DNA of 60,000 nt from positions 4,782,880-4,842,879 of the forward strand of contig NC_049993.1 in the NCBI RefSeq assembly GCF_000003815.2. Direction: 5' to 3'. The notes below the pieces were generated by a model, which saw only the letters and a program-made list of their open reading frames with translations, ran no database searches and had not been told where the DNA came from. The DNA is from Branchiostoma floridae (taxonomy: Eukaryota > Chordata > Leptocardii > Amphioxiformes > Branchiostomatidae). Numbering within the stretch: position 1 is the first letter of the stretch; each line of letters opens with the position of its first letter. The translations under genes were made by a program, and so were the position numbers. Below are positions 1-19,977 of this stretch, piece by piece.

Positions 1-559
1 TAGGGCCAGTTCACATTTACATAAAGTTCACATCTTCATACAAGTTGATAAAAACAAATTACAGAGAAAATAAGTAGACATACACATCGGAACATATAAG
101 TACAACTGAAACATGAAAGACAGGTAAATCAAAATCATAAGCCATATATCCGATCCAGGTCAACAGTTTGGGAGGTCAGAGGTCATATTGTGATTGTATA
201 GTTTGATGTGGTTATGTTATAAACCCTTTGTAATAAGGACGCACTTGGGTTGCCTCATGCCTGCCAGGTGACCCGGTCTTTACTGAATAAAACACTGATT
301 TATTTAAACTTAACCCTTTCAATCTTAACATAATAATAAAGTCTATGAAAAGTTCAGGTTGTCTTCTTTTTATTTCTAAAATTGTCAACTAAATGAAAGC
401 TTATTTGATTCTGCTTGCAAGATAGATAGAGAAATGGATATCAAAGTGTTGAGTCTTATGACTTTGCGATAAGGTTCCATTATGTAACATTTGTGGTCTA
501 ACTGTAATGTTTGTACTTAAGACTTTGGATGGAACACACCTTCGGACCTTGGATAATCC
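1..559. other. Upstream intergenic DNA, no gene seen
   Basis: AT-rich sequence with only short, non-conserved open frames. I see no splice-site-bounded coding exon, RNA gene or repeat with clear ends. It lies upstream of the MNK promoter and of the foldback element that follows. Confidence 0.5.
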
Positions 560-561
560 TA

Positions 562-781
562 GCCCTTTGTTAGTCTCTACCAGACTCCGGATCGCTGGAA
601 AAATCGTAGAAATGGAACAAATAGAGGAGTAAGCCGGCCAGAGGAATATAACCGGCCAGGGAACAGCACGCGATCTACGGATAGCGAGCTGTTCCCTGGC
701 CCGCCGGTTATATTCCTCTCTATTTGTTCCATTTCTACGGTTTTCCAGCGATCCGGAGTCTGGTAGAGACTAGCCCTTTGT
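562..781. mobile_element. Foldback (MITE-like) element with 9-bp target duplication
   Basis: The element proper is 571-772. Its left end TAGTCTCTACCAGACTCCGG is matched as a reverse complement at the right end, and pairing continues for most of the length, including CCGGCCAGGGAACAGC near the centre, so the single strand folds into one long hairpin. It is flanked by the direct repeat GCCCTTTGT (562-570 and 773-781), a 9-bp target-site duplication. No transposase is encoded. The 9-bp duplication and long terminal inverted repeats would fit a Mutator-like non-autonomous element, but that class is inference. Confidence 0.85.
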
Positions 782-2580
782 ATGGAACACGCCTCTGGGC
801 ACACCCCCTTGAGTCTACTGCTTTCTATGTCAGGGTCCTTTCCTTGCAGGCCCCGCCGGAACAAACCGGTTAACGTCAGACTTTACTCTACTTATCTTAA
901 TGTAAACATGTCAGTCACAAAGATGAAAGAAGCCGCATCCTGTTGTTAGTGTCGACACCCACGTACACACCCCCAGACACAAGGCTCCTGATTGGTCAAT
1001 TGTTTAAGACCACGCCATAAAAAAATCAATACTATAGTACAGACAATAGACACATTTGTTTGACTAGCTTCTGCTGCTGGGCAACTTTTGATATACCCTG
1101 ATACGAACCGTCTACATACAGCTAGCCACCCTTGCATTTACACCAACCAAGAAGGTTTCAATAAAACGTCCTTTGTTCAAGCAAGGAGGTAAAATAAGGG
1201 CCTTATTCAACCTCCTTGCATTCTAATTCAACTTCGTGTCCGCAGAATTTACTAACATTCTTTTCTAAGTCTAACCTTTACTTTAGTGCCTGAGTTGTGC
1301 TTTACCCGGACTTCAGTGATAGGGGCACTTACTTGATTCTTCTGAAGTTATACAAGCATATCAGGTCTGATCATGTGAGGTTAGTATGACCATGGATGAT
1401 GTAACTTTAAACTGTCACATGCGTTTTCGGTGATAACATTTATCAAATAGATGTTGTAACGTTAACTGTTGAAAATGATGATTAATCTATGACCCACCAC
1501 TTTGAAGTGTTTTCAAAAATTTCCCTAAACCTTTGAAGTTAAGAACTCACACAATTACGTCCTACAGGTAATAAAACGTGAGCATTCACTCGTTGAAATA
1601 CTAGTAATGTGTCCAAGATATGGGTCAACACACGCATTGTCATGCCACCACGTGACTTTGTTGTTATGATCTGACGTCACGGGATTCGAATAGTTCACGA
1701 GTGCGCCAGCAAGGGGTGAGAATAAAGTAGAATTTGCAACTACAATAAGTAATAGACGATTATTGAACTTTCTTTCAATTAAATATATTTATTCAGTAAA
1801 TTTTATGACAAAATGTATAAAATATCGGCAGAAAATCGCAAAATGTATATTTCAAAAATATGTTCATTTTCCACTGTCCCTACAATGGACGAAACCATTC
1901 CATCAAAGTCTTCCCAAGAAATGGCAGCTTGCAGCGGCAGCGTACAGGTATGCATTAGAAACGAACCATTTTCTGACTCCCTTATTCGTATACTCAGCCA
2001 TTTTGTTATGCTACAGATAGCTAAGGAATCCAGGAAGACTGCAAGTATCTCTATGGCAGTGCATCATGCTTCAATGAGGCAGGAGACGAAGTTCAACTCG
2101 GCACCAGTCCCTGTGCGGAATGTTTGGGCCGCGGCCGCCATGAATATTTTCCGCTCGCTGTGCCCTGTGTCGTGTTTCAGAGTCGGCTCAACTCTCCATA
2201 GCCTAGAGCTGTGCCTAGCCAAACACCCCAGCTGCATGCTGAACACGTTCTCTGGCTTAGAAATCTCATGACTGTCGGAGCGCTTGATCGAATGGTAACC
2301 TTATCGAGCATACAAGGGAGATGAATTTTTCCATGGGCCTTTTACGATCTGTTTATCACGTATATGCAGGGCAACAACACCAAGCAAAACACGAAGATGT
2401 ACCCACGTAGACCCCGCACAGCTACGTGTCCTGTGCTTATAAAAACATCATGTAAACTGCGCCCTGGATGTTTGCAAACCATGTGATATATGAAATATTT
2501 CGCCGTGTTTACCTCTGAGTCTGTCTGTATTGGTAACTGATAGGTGTGCTTTGTTTTGATTGGTTGAACCGTTATCGGTG
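782..2580. other. Intergenic DNA upstream of MNK
   Basis: No convincing gene. A small inverted repeat (GCAAGGAGGT...ACCTCCTTGC) lies at 1183-1220. A GC-richer patch at about 2040-2240 is open in two frames on opposite strands, but neither frame resembles a protein family. A palindromic TGACGTCA-type site occurs near 1672. The patch could be a distal promoter element or an alternative untranslated exon of MNK. Confidence 0.4.
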
Positions 2581-2591
2581 TAGGTCAGTGG

Positions 2592-2630
2592 TGACGTCAG
2601 ACGGTGGGCTGTGCCAGGTTTATTTATAAA
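2592..2630 (+). promoter_or_regulatory. Core promoter of MNK: CRE and TATA box
   Basis: A perfect cAMP-response element TGACGTCA (2592-2599) is followed by a TATA-like TATTTATAAA (2621-2630). Transcription would start near 2650-2660, giving a 5' UTR of about 250 bases before the first ATG at 2911. Position relative to the first coding exon and the motif pair support the call; the start site itself is inferred. Confidence 0.6.
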
Positions 2631-2910
2631 CTCAGTGACAAACTCGTGATTTGGCCACGTACGTGTGTATTATGTAGTGCGGACAGCCCGAGCTAGCAAG
2701 TACCAGAGTAGTCAGAGTTCTTCGCCCAGGCAGTCAGCTGCATTTGGCCTCAGTGTGGACGTTGGATAACTTCTAGTTTTGGTGACGGCCTTTTAAGTAA
2801 AGGCGCACCGACTTTTGGAGTTGTTGGTTGGACAGCAATTAAGATTGCTTTTAGCAGTTTCCAGAGTTTGCATTGTTTTGCAACGCTTGGAAACGTTAAA
2901 GACCACCACA

Positions 2911-12039
<9,129 letters not shown>

Positions 12040-15000
12040 AGTGGCTTCCATCCCCTTTTTCAACATTTAGGGGTATTTTAAAGTTTAAAATTGTGATTTT
12101 TATTTGAATACTTCAGTGCAAATAATGGTTATTGTATGACGTGAGAACACGGCAATCATGTGAAGCTCCTAGAGCTTGAGATTACTTCCAAGGGGCCAAT
12201 GAAGACAAAAGTGAACAGCCTGGTACCTAGAGCTTGCTGGGCTTTGGTTCTCAAGTGTTCAGGAAAGATTTTATGCTTCCTATTTAGGAGGACAATAGAT
12301 TGACAAGAACCAGAGAAAGATTTTTGTAGTGTGTATCTGTTTGTGTCACTCATCAAGGGGAAATGTTTTGATGGAGGGGTGATGACAAATATCTTATCAA
12401 TGACAAACATTCCTGGGTTCTGTCAACCAAAGTCAGGCAACCCCAACAAGGCTGGGATTCAGCAAATGAACGCTCCTGTATGAAAACTTATTTTTTATGA
12501 TCAAAGTTAGTACAACAAGGAACACAAAAGATTCTGATAAATGTTACTTGTAGGATATATATTGATTACAGAGTTTTATCTTGCTCTTGAATATCAACAT
12601 TAGGGGATACAAGGCCATTGTTTTAAGTGAGATTTTGGCCAGTAAAAGACTTTAAGATTATTATATAAGGGACTTGAGACCTATATCAGACAAGTCACTG
12701 GCAAACAATCCATTTAGAACAGGAGAAAATGACTCAGTAACCTTTTACCATTGAGTTAGTTTCCAACATGGCTGCTTCCCTTGGACCAAAATGGTTACTG
12801 GCTCAAGGTCAAATGTGTCAGCAAGGATAAAGCCAATATGGAGATATGTCATGACAATAGAGACGTGCAATAATACCCCCAGTGGTATGGAGTTGTTAAT
12901 CTAGAAAAGATGTGTGTAAACCCTTGAAACTTGTGAAAAGTACATAAGAAGTGATTCTTCTTTGAGACATGCTTTCTATAAATATGGAAACATGATGCCC
13001 ACATTTTCTTATAATAACCAAGACTTCTCAGGACTTTATAGAAATACCCTTTTGATTTGTATTCATGTTGCTATGCAAGGACAAGATGTGACTATTGTCA
13101 CATTTCTGTGAACTGCACTGTGGTGACAATATTCTCTTCAAAGTGAGACAAGGCACACATTCTGTGTCCCAATTCTTTTATAGAGCTCAGTGGCTTGTGT
13201 GTAACTCAGAAGATACTAGAGACTGGTCCGTTTGTTGGTGAGTCGGGTGAGTTGGAGGTGGAGAATTTGTAAGTGAAAATGTGTACGACTAAGCAGTTAA
13301 GTTGTCTTCAGGGCCAAAACCAAAACTTTTTCCCAAGAGGTTTGTTTATGTTTTGCCCAGAAAAGCCAGAAGAATGGTTCGCACTAATACTTGTGTGTTA
13401 CTGCAGTTTGTTGACCAGTCTTCAGAATCTTTAGAGTTACAACATGAGCTCAAAGCTCTTTAGGATCACCCTTGTAATGATTACAAAAAAAAAGCACATG
13501 TGCCATCAAGAAATTACAACAAATTGTACATTTAGTTACTTCAGGCAAAGCACCGATAGCCAAACACTGATATTCCTTTTCAAATCGAGCAGCATTATTA
13601 GAGATATGCTGTCACTGGAATAGAATGCATGATATCTGCAAAGTCCCTGAAACAAAATTATGATTTAACTGATCAACAAAATTCAACATTGTATTCAGGT
13701 TTACAAAGGATATCATCATCTAAATAATAGATATCAAAAGTATGTGTTCCAAAAGGCTTTATTTATCTCAATGTATTAGGGAAAGGAAAGAGTTTAGATT
13801 GATGAAAAAAGTACATGTTAATTCATTGTCAAAGTCATTGCATTTTTATTGTATGTGTCATGCTATATTTGAAATGGATGGATTTTATCATAATACAAAT
13901 ACAAATGTATTTCGAGGGATTCCAAACAGTGTTATTACCCAACAGTTTGAGCAAAATGATGGTGAAATGTGCTGAATGTAAAAAGTGTGTATTGTCTCTA
14001 CACATGTGCATATCCACCAATGTACGTGTAAGGCTGTGTTACAAACGTAACGTTACCTGCAGAGCATTTCAATATATGAGGGTGCTTATGACGGATGGAA
14101 ATTTGATGGCAAAATTGATATGTTTTCCATAGCTGATATATTCTTAAGTTGCTTCCTTGACTTTTAAAACAGATGTGTAAGGATCTTCCATTTGTAAAGT
14201 GTTGCATAATAGATGTGGTAGTTTTAATCTTCCAAATGAGTTTGAAGTCCTGTTTTAACCTTTGTGATTAAGTACATGGTGAAACAAGTGTACCCAGTTA
14301 ATGACTTTCCAAAGGTGGAGCATTGAGGTGCAGAATTGTTTTTTCTTTTTGCGAATGAAATTACTACGACTTTCTGTATTGTGATCTTGGTGCTCATGAT
14401 CAGATTTTGTCCAATTTTTGTAAAGCCAAGCCACCCACTGCCTGCTTTTGGGACTGTCCCATTCAAATATCTTATGATGGGTGGTCAGGAATAGCCATTC
14501 AATGTTGAGTAGAATCAACCTGACCACCCCATGTACATTTTGAATGGAGTATTCCTTTGGTACATGTTTTTGTCTATAACTATGTGAAGGAAGCACTTAA
14601 ACATGAGATTCTATGTGCCATTTTGTATACAGCTTTAGGGTAAACGTATTGTGCAGTTTTAAAGGTATATGTTGTAACAAACAGCTCCTGCCATGTTGAC
14701 TCGCACAAGATAACACCTTCTAATTGGTCATAGTTGTAAATGAACTGAAAGGAGATACTTGCTAAACCTATCAGAGCATAGATAACAAGTTGTTAGAACA
14801 TTTTTACCTCTTGAATTTTAAACGCTGCAAATCATTTGTCAAAATGGCAAGGAAGATGTTTAGAACAATATGTACAACAGTCTATGTATTACGTTTGGCT
14901 TCTGAAAGCTGGGTGAGATTTTATCCTGTGCACATTTATTTTTATACGACGTGGCAATACTGTTGAGAGTTGTATATGCCTGAGGTACTGATTCTTCCCA

Positions 15001-15092
15001 GAGACTGTCATGAACAAATGCTGGGCACCACAATTGGTGCCGCACCCGTCATGACTTCTACAAGAAAATAAACAACTGAAAAGGTAACCTCA
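12040..15092 (+). other. Long 3' UTR of MNK
   Basis: From the TGA at 12037-12039 to the AATAAA at 15067-15072 there is no splice-bounded coding sequence and no earlier obvious strong poly(A) site followed by GT-rich DNA. The stretch is AT-rich with many TTTTTA/ATTTA runs. Open frames on both strands here are short and unlike any family. A 3 kb UTR suits a regulated kinase mRNA, but an earlier cleavage site cannot be excluded. Confidence 0.55.
15067..15072 (+). terminator. Poly(A) signal of MNK
   Basis: AATAAA followed within 40 bases by a GT/T-rich stretch (GGTGTTTGTTG), the usual downstream element for cleavage. It lies about 45 bases before the opposite-strand signal of EFCAB9. Confidence 0.6.
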
Positions 15093-15111
15093 AAAAGTAT
15101 GGTGTTTGTTG

Positions 15112-15117
15112 TTTATT
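15112..15117 (-). terminator. Poly(A) signal of EFCAB9
   Basis: TTTATT on the + strand, AATAAA on the minus strand, about 290 bases past the EFCAB9 stop codon. No closer match is evident between the stop at 15407 and this site. Confidence 0.5.
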
Positions 15118-15406
15118 TGTGAGACATCTTACAGGTAGAATTTACAACATATAGAGGTCTTAACTTTGTGGCAAACATTGTGGCCCTATGGTACTGGAAA
15201 ATATGTGACTGCAACAGATATATATGTTATGTAAGTACTACATTGGTTCAAGCTCATGGAGACGAGCTATAGGTTTATGAGATGACTGCCATTCGAAAAT
15301 ACATTATTAAATGGAAGGAAATAGAAAATGCATTAATTCTATGTAACTTTGGATGGATCACGCGATCCGTAATATACCAGCATACCCCTGTCCTAGGACA
15401 CATCAG

Positions 15407-16396
15407 TCATAGAATGACGCAATAAGCTATGATGCCAACTTCTTGATATTTTTCTTGTAGCTCTTTTTTCCTCGCCTCTTTTTGCAAAGCCTTTTCCCGC
15501 ATCTCTTCAGCTTTCTCTAACATCTCCTTCTCGAGCTGCTGTTGTTTATCTATACAAGCCATGGCGAACAGGCGGAACTCCCGGTAGTCCAGTTCCTATG
15601 GAATCCGTATGATAAAAACATAAACAATTTTATACTGCAATTAAGGGGGTAGGGGTGAAGTAAGCTTTTAGCTGGATCTGTGGTGTCGCAAAAGTTCACA
15701 AGAATGCAGAGAGGGTGAGGTATTACGTACGTAAGGTCAGGAGATGGTATCTTGTGTACACCTTTCATTCCAATCTACACTATGCATGTGCACACACATA
15801 CGCACACACATGGGCAAGCACACACACATGCACACTCACACGCATACAAACACAGATGCGCGCACAGATACACACATACACGCGTACAAACACAAACACG
15901 CACACCGGCAAACACTCGTAGTTACACCACTTATGGGAACAAGCCAAGTTACCTGGTCTCCAGAGATGTCGAACTCATAAAAGATTTCGTTCATGGCTCT
16001 TTTCTTGAAGTCAAAGAGGTAAGTGAGCGCCTTGAACTCGTCCGGAGTGATGGTGTTACTCCCGTCCAGGTCGATCAGTCCAAATATGGTCCTACAGTGG
16101 CGGTAGATGAACTGCTTCTCTACGTGGTCCTGTGGAAACAATGCCATTTTCACATAATGTCATTTTCATTTAACAATAAGTATTGTTGTAATTCTTTTAG
16201 AGATATATTTGTTGTTTTCTTCAGTCCTCACATAACTTTCATGCCTGTTTGGATGATGGCAATAACATCGATCACTTTCCGCTTTACATAGTTTTCAGCA
16301 CTAAGGACAGATCCATTTGCTTGTATGCGTATAGACGTCTCTTTCTCTACCCCATTGTCTTTCCTCTTGTCTCCGCCAGTTTCTGCTCCTTGTGTC

Positions 16397-16481
<85 letters not shown>

Positions 16482-17640
16482 GTTTTCCGAATTGTCTAGG
16501 ACCGCGTTTCACTTGCACATTGCCCTTATGCCTATAGCTTACACCATAAGACCAGATAAGACCGAAGCCTTCCATGTTCCCAGCAAACCCTCCCCAAAGG
16601 TTATCACTAAGAGGATTGGAAACACACCTGCACGGCGATGAGGACGCAGATGAGGATGAAGAACTCGGAAAACTCCAGCTGGCCGGACCCGTCCACGTCC
16701 AACATGTCGAACAGCTGGTAAATCTCGTCCTTCTTCAGGTCGGTGACCAGCCGCATGAAACAGTACACCTGGACGTCTGGTTCGTGTGTAGAAGAGCATT
16801 GAAAAGTGTAAGTTCTAACCCCAAAAAACTAAAGGTCCAAGTTTTCAATACCCCTGTGGATCCGATTTTGCTGTACAGTGCAGAAACCGGGACATTAGCA
16901 ACTTTCCAACTCCAAAACAGATTAGATGGGACCTACACAATGTTACTTCGCAGAGCACAGAATATATCTTAGACTCAACATGCTACCAAAATGCTACTCT
17001 GGTACTCTTAAATCATTCATGGGAGTCTCCCACGTCTATCTCAGAAGCTCACTCACCGACGGGTAAAATTTGCGGGACGTTGCTGTCGAGCCAAGCAGGA
17101 GATAAAATTTGTTTCGTCCGTTCTCCGAATGAGTCCGAGTGGTGAAACCGAGATGTTTGACTTTTACAGACACTTTAACTAGAGACTCTGGTATTGACTT
17201 TTAGAACTTAGAAAAAGCAATGTTAGATAGGGCTGTATGGAGTGAAGTATGTACTAGCCTGGTCCCAGCCTCTGATCGATCGATATTGTCTGTATGTATG
17301 TAAGATATAACATTATCATTAGCAAAGAAGTGAGCTTACTTTTCAACGCCCTAGCCTCTAGCTTGCTACTAAGGTTACCGACTCGATCAAGTTCTAAAAT
17401 GCTTACTAGTATTTGTCGTGCTGCTGACTCATTTCTGCTTTAACATACCGCAGCGATGAAGAGTTATCTACTTTATGCTTATTGATAAAAATGGTTCAGT
17501 GATCTACCATTTAGTGAGCTGTCCCCGTGGATGTCCAGCAGGCTGAAGTAAGTTTGGAAGATCTTGACGTGTCTAACCGTTAACAGACAATACGTCTTGT
17601 CCAGGTGCATCAGGGATAGCAGTTTAGACCGAACTCGCAT
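15407..17640 (-). CDS. EFCAB9: EF-hand calcium-binding domain protein 9 (CatSper-associated), complete, 4 exons
   Basis: Exons on the minus strand: 17640-17508, 16776-16628, 16129-15953 and 15595-15407, all GT/AG and in phase, giving 215 residues. The ATG sits in a strong context (GCCACCATGC). EFCAB9 pairs with CATSPER-zeta as the pH-dependent calcium sensor of the sperm CatSper channel. Family signatures: LDKTYCLL...VRHVK at 13-26, TDLKK at 56-60, QFIYRH at 100-105 and DISGD at 148-152. Four EF-hand regions: a degenerate first (about 36-47), and loops at 71-82 (DVDGSGQLEFSE), 114-125 (DLDGSNTITPDE) and 148-159 (DISGDQELDYRE). The second loop keeps a canonical set of calcium ligands. The C-terminus (about 168-205) is a charged Lys/Glu-rich coiled coil. 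It is somewhat longer than the roughly 200-residue mammalian protein. Confidence 0.92.
15780..15912. repeat. Interrupted (CA)n microsatellite in EFCAB9 intron 3
   Basis: Imperfect CACACA/CATACA/CACGCA run of about 130 bases between the last two EFCAB9 exons. The open frames across it are repeat translations, not genes. Confidence 0.9.
16178..16480 (+). repeat. Dispersed repeat ending in (TG)n, copy 1, in EFCAB9 intron 2
   Basis: A unique part of about 220 bases (starting near ATTCTTTTAGAGATATAT) is followed by a perfect TG tract at 16399-16477. The same unique part, inverted, is at 19980-20199 with a CA tract attached. Both copies are intronic. The shared boundary between unique sequence and dinucleotide tract suggests a transposed unit carrying its own microsatellite tail. 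Confidence 0.75.
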
Positions 17641-19601
17641 GGTGGCGTAGTTGATTTTTTTAATTCAGAATCTATCTGATGTTGTATAACAAGGGACTGG
17701 TGAAGTAACGAAATGGCTGTGCGATACTTGAGTTTCCTTATATAACGTAACCTGTATCTTAGTAACGACACGCGTGCTGGAACATAACTCTGTTCTAGAA
17801 TGGTAAGTGTTCTGTTGTGCTGTGTCATAGCTATCATGTTCATGTTGCGTTGCTATTGTATTGTGCCGTGCCCGTGTTGTGTTGCAGTTGTGTTGGTGTT
17901 TTGTTGTGTCGTGTTGGTGTTGTGTTGTTACGTTACGTTACGTTGCGCTCTTGAAAGGGCAATTCCTTTGATAACGTCCAGGTGAATGTTAATAGCTTTT
18001 ATATATATTTCGTAACAGCAAAAAAAAATTACTCAAAGAATTTCATGCAGACCTTGACCACATTTATTTCACGACTTGGAAGTTTCACGACTTGTACCAC
18101 GTAAGATCTAGTGATGTCTTTGAACATGGAATAAAGAATCAAGCAAGTAACTTCGTACAATTTGAGATGACAAACTCACCAACCGCCAGGCAACTTCAAG
18201 GGAAAAATTGAACAGCAGAAGTAAATGTTTTCGTGTTACTAATACGTAATTTAGAAACCCATAATCATTTATATTTTATCTGCTTTGTCCATATCATATC
18301 ATACAAGGAACTGTGTTTGTCAATACGTGAACACGAGACAAAATCTCATCGATCAAGAATGTACCACTGCGCTAGTTTTTCCCACAGATATCAAACAACG
18401 AACTTTTGTTCTTTAATACAGAATTCCTGGTAAAGTATACATCATTATTACACAAGATAGCAAGCCACATCTATTTATATGTACAACATAAGTGCCATAT
18501 ATAATACCAATGCAGTCGACTTGGAACCCGACTTTGTCAAAAGTGTTCACTGAGTCAGTGATGTACAAACTTCACGTGCACATATTCTTACGAGAGTTTG
18601 ATTCAAGTGGTTATACTTTTCTTACTTAGGTAAATGAATTTTAAAGATAAAACGTGTCAGTCAAACGACACCGAAAAAATCTGAGGTTTCACACAGTGAA
18701 GAGCAATACCACATATTTACGTCATTTAAGCTAGTCTACTGAACGTCGAGTCCCTATTAAAAGTACGGCATCCCCCTTCAACTGTCTACATGTGTTCTAT
18801 CATACCTAAATGTAACCATCATCACTTATCAAACGACTAAACAAGTTGGAGCTGTCCATGGGCATTCATAATCCTGACATATGTCATAAAGTCCACGCGT
18901 GATCACACTTGCAGGCCTACGTCATCAAATACTACGTCATTCAAAGGCCGCTATACATCTTTATACAGGAAATCTGTTATGTTATGAGAGGAGATGCGTG
19001 ATCTCTCATTCTTCCCAACGACGTTAGAGGCAAAATGTACATGTGCTATGTACAGTATATATACAAAAGTTGTAATCATGCATGACTTTTTGGTCTCTTG
19101 ATAGAGCGCTATATGACGTCATATCATGTCATGAAAACATTAATCAGCAACTCTTATCAGTGTCAAATATCATAAAACTTTCATTTCTCTTCGAGCTCAA
19201 AAATCAATCTGTCCCTCTAACCCAGAAAAATCGTACTCTTAGTGTATTATTTTTGGACACGCATCTGGGGCGGAGTCATATACCTATTTCGGTCATCTAT
19301 CATATCTATTAGCTATTAGAGTGCTTGCAAAGACTTTTAAGTCTAAAATCTATGCAAACGGTTATCTAATCTGTGTGCTGTGAACGGCCATCGATACCTC
19401 CCTGGACTTAACTTGGTGACGACGGTGCGTGCAAGGTGTCCCTCTTCTACGGGGCAAACGAGGCGACAGCGCCGTGACAGTTGACCGCCCTTGAGTCTTG
19501 TGGTGGTTCTTCCCATGCTTCAGTTCCTTCATCTCGAAGATGTCGCTCGGCATGGCGGGTAACGTCACCAGTGACAGCATGTTCTGCAGCTCCTGCCTTA
19601 G
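17641..19601. other. Spacer between EFCAB9 and the receptor gene
   Basis: It holds the EFCAB9 5' flank, a GT-rich low-complexity stretch at about 17812-17946 (GTGTT and repeated TTACG/GTTAC units), and the likely 3' UTR of the receptor. A minus-strand AATAAA (18063-18068) could end the receptor mRNA. No coding exon is recognised. Confidence 0.45.
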
Positions 19602-19901
19602 TCAGAAGGAGTGGAACGTCTCTGACCCGGTGCTGCTGGTGACCGCGCTGTGCTGGTACTTCAGGTGGGGGCGGCCCTGCAGTTGCAGCTTCATCGCCAG
19701 GCGGCGCCCGCAGAAGCACGACAGGCAAGCTTTCCGGAAGCCGTCCCGGAAGTGACGTGACATGAAGGCGTAGCAGATGGGATTGACGCAACTGTTACGA
19801 GAGAGAGAAAGGTCACTTTACTTTACAATTCACTACAAGCATGTAAGTATTAACATAAAGCTTGCGGCCAACCAAACTGCACGCGCACGCGCACGCGCAC
19901 G

Positions 19902-19977
<76 letters not shown>

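Noticed and set aside
577-864. 95-codon minus-strand open frame
   Set aside because: It lies across the foldback element at 571-772, and its sequence follows from the inverted repeat.
1813-2271. 152-codon open frame on the + strand upstream of MNK
   Set aside because: No family resemblance, no splice context, and overlapping open frames on the other strand; likely chance in a GC-richer patch.
15752-16291. 179-codon + strand open frame
   Set aside because: It is antisense to an EFCAB9 exon and begins in a CA microsatellite.
16249-16641. Open frames with Cys-Val runs
   Set aside because: Translation of the TG microsatellite.
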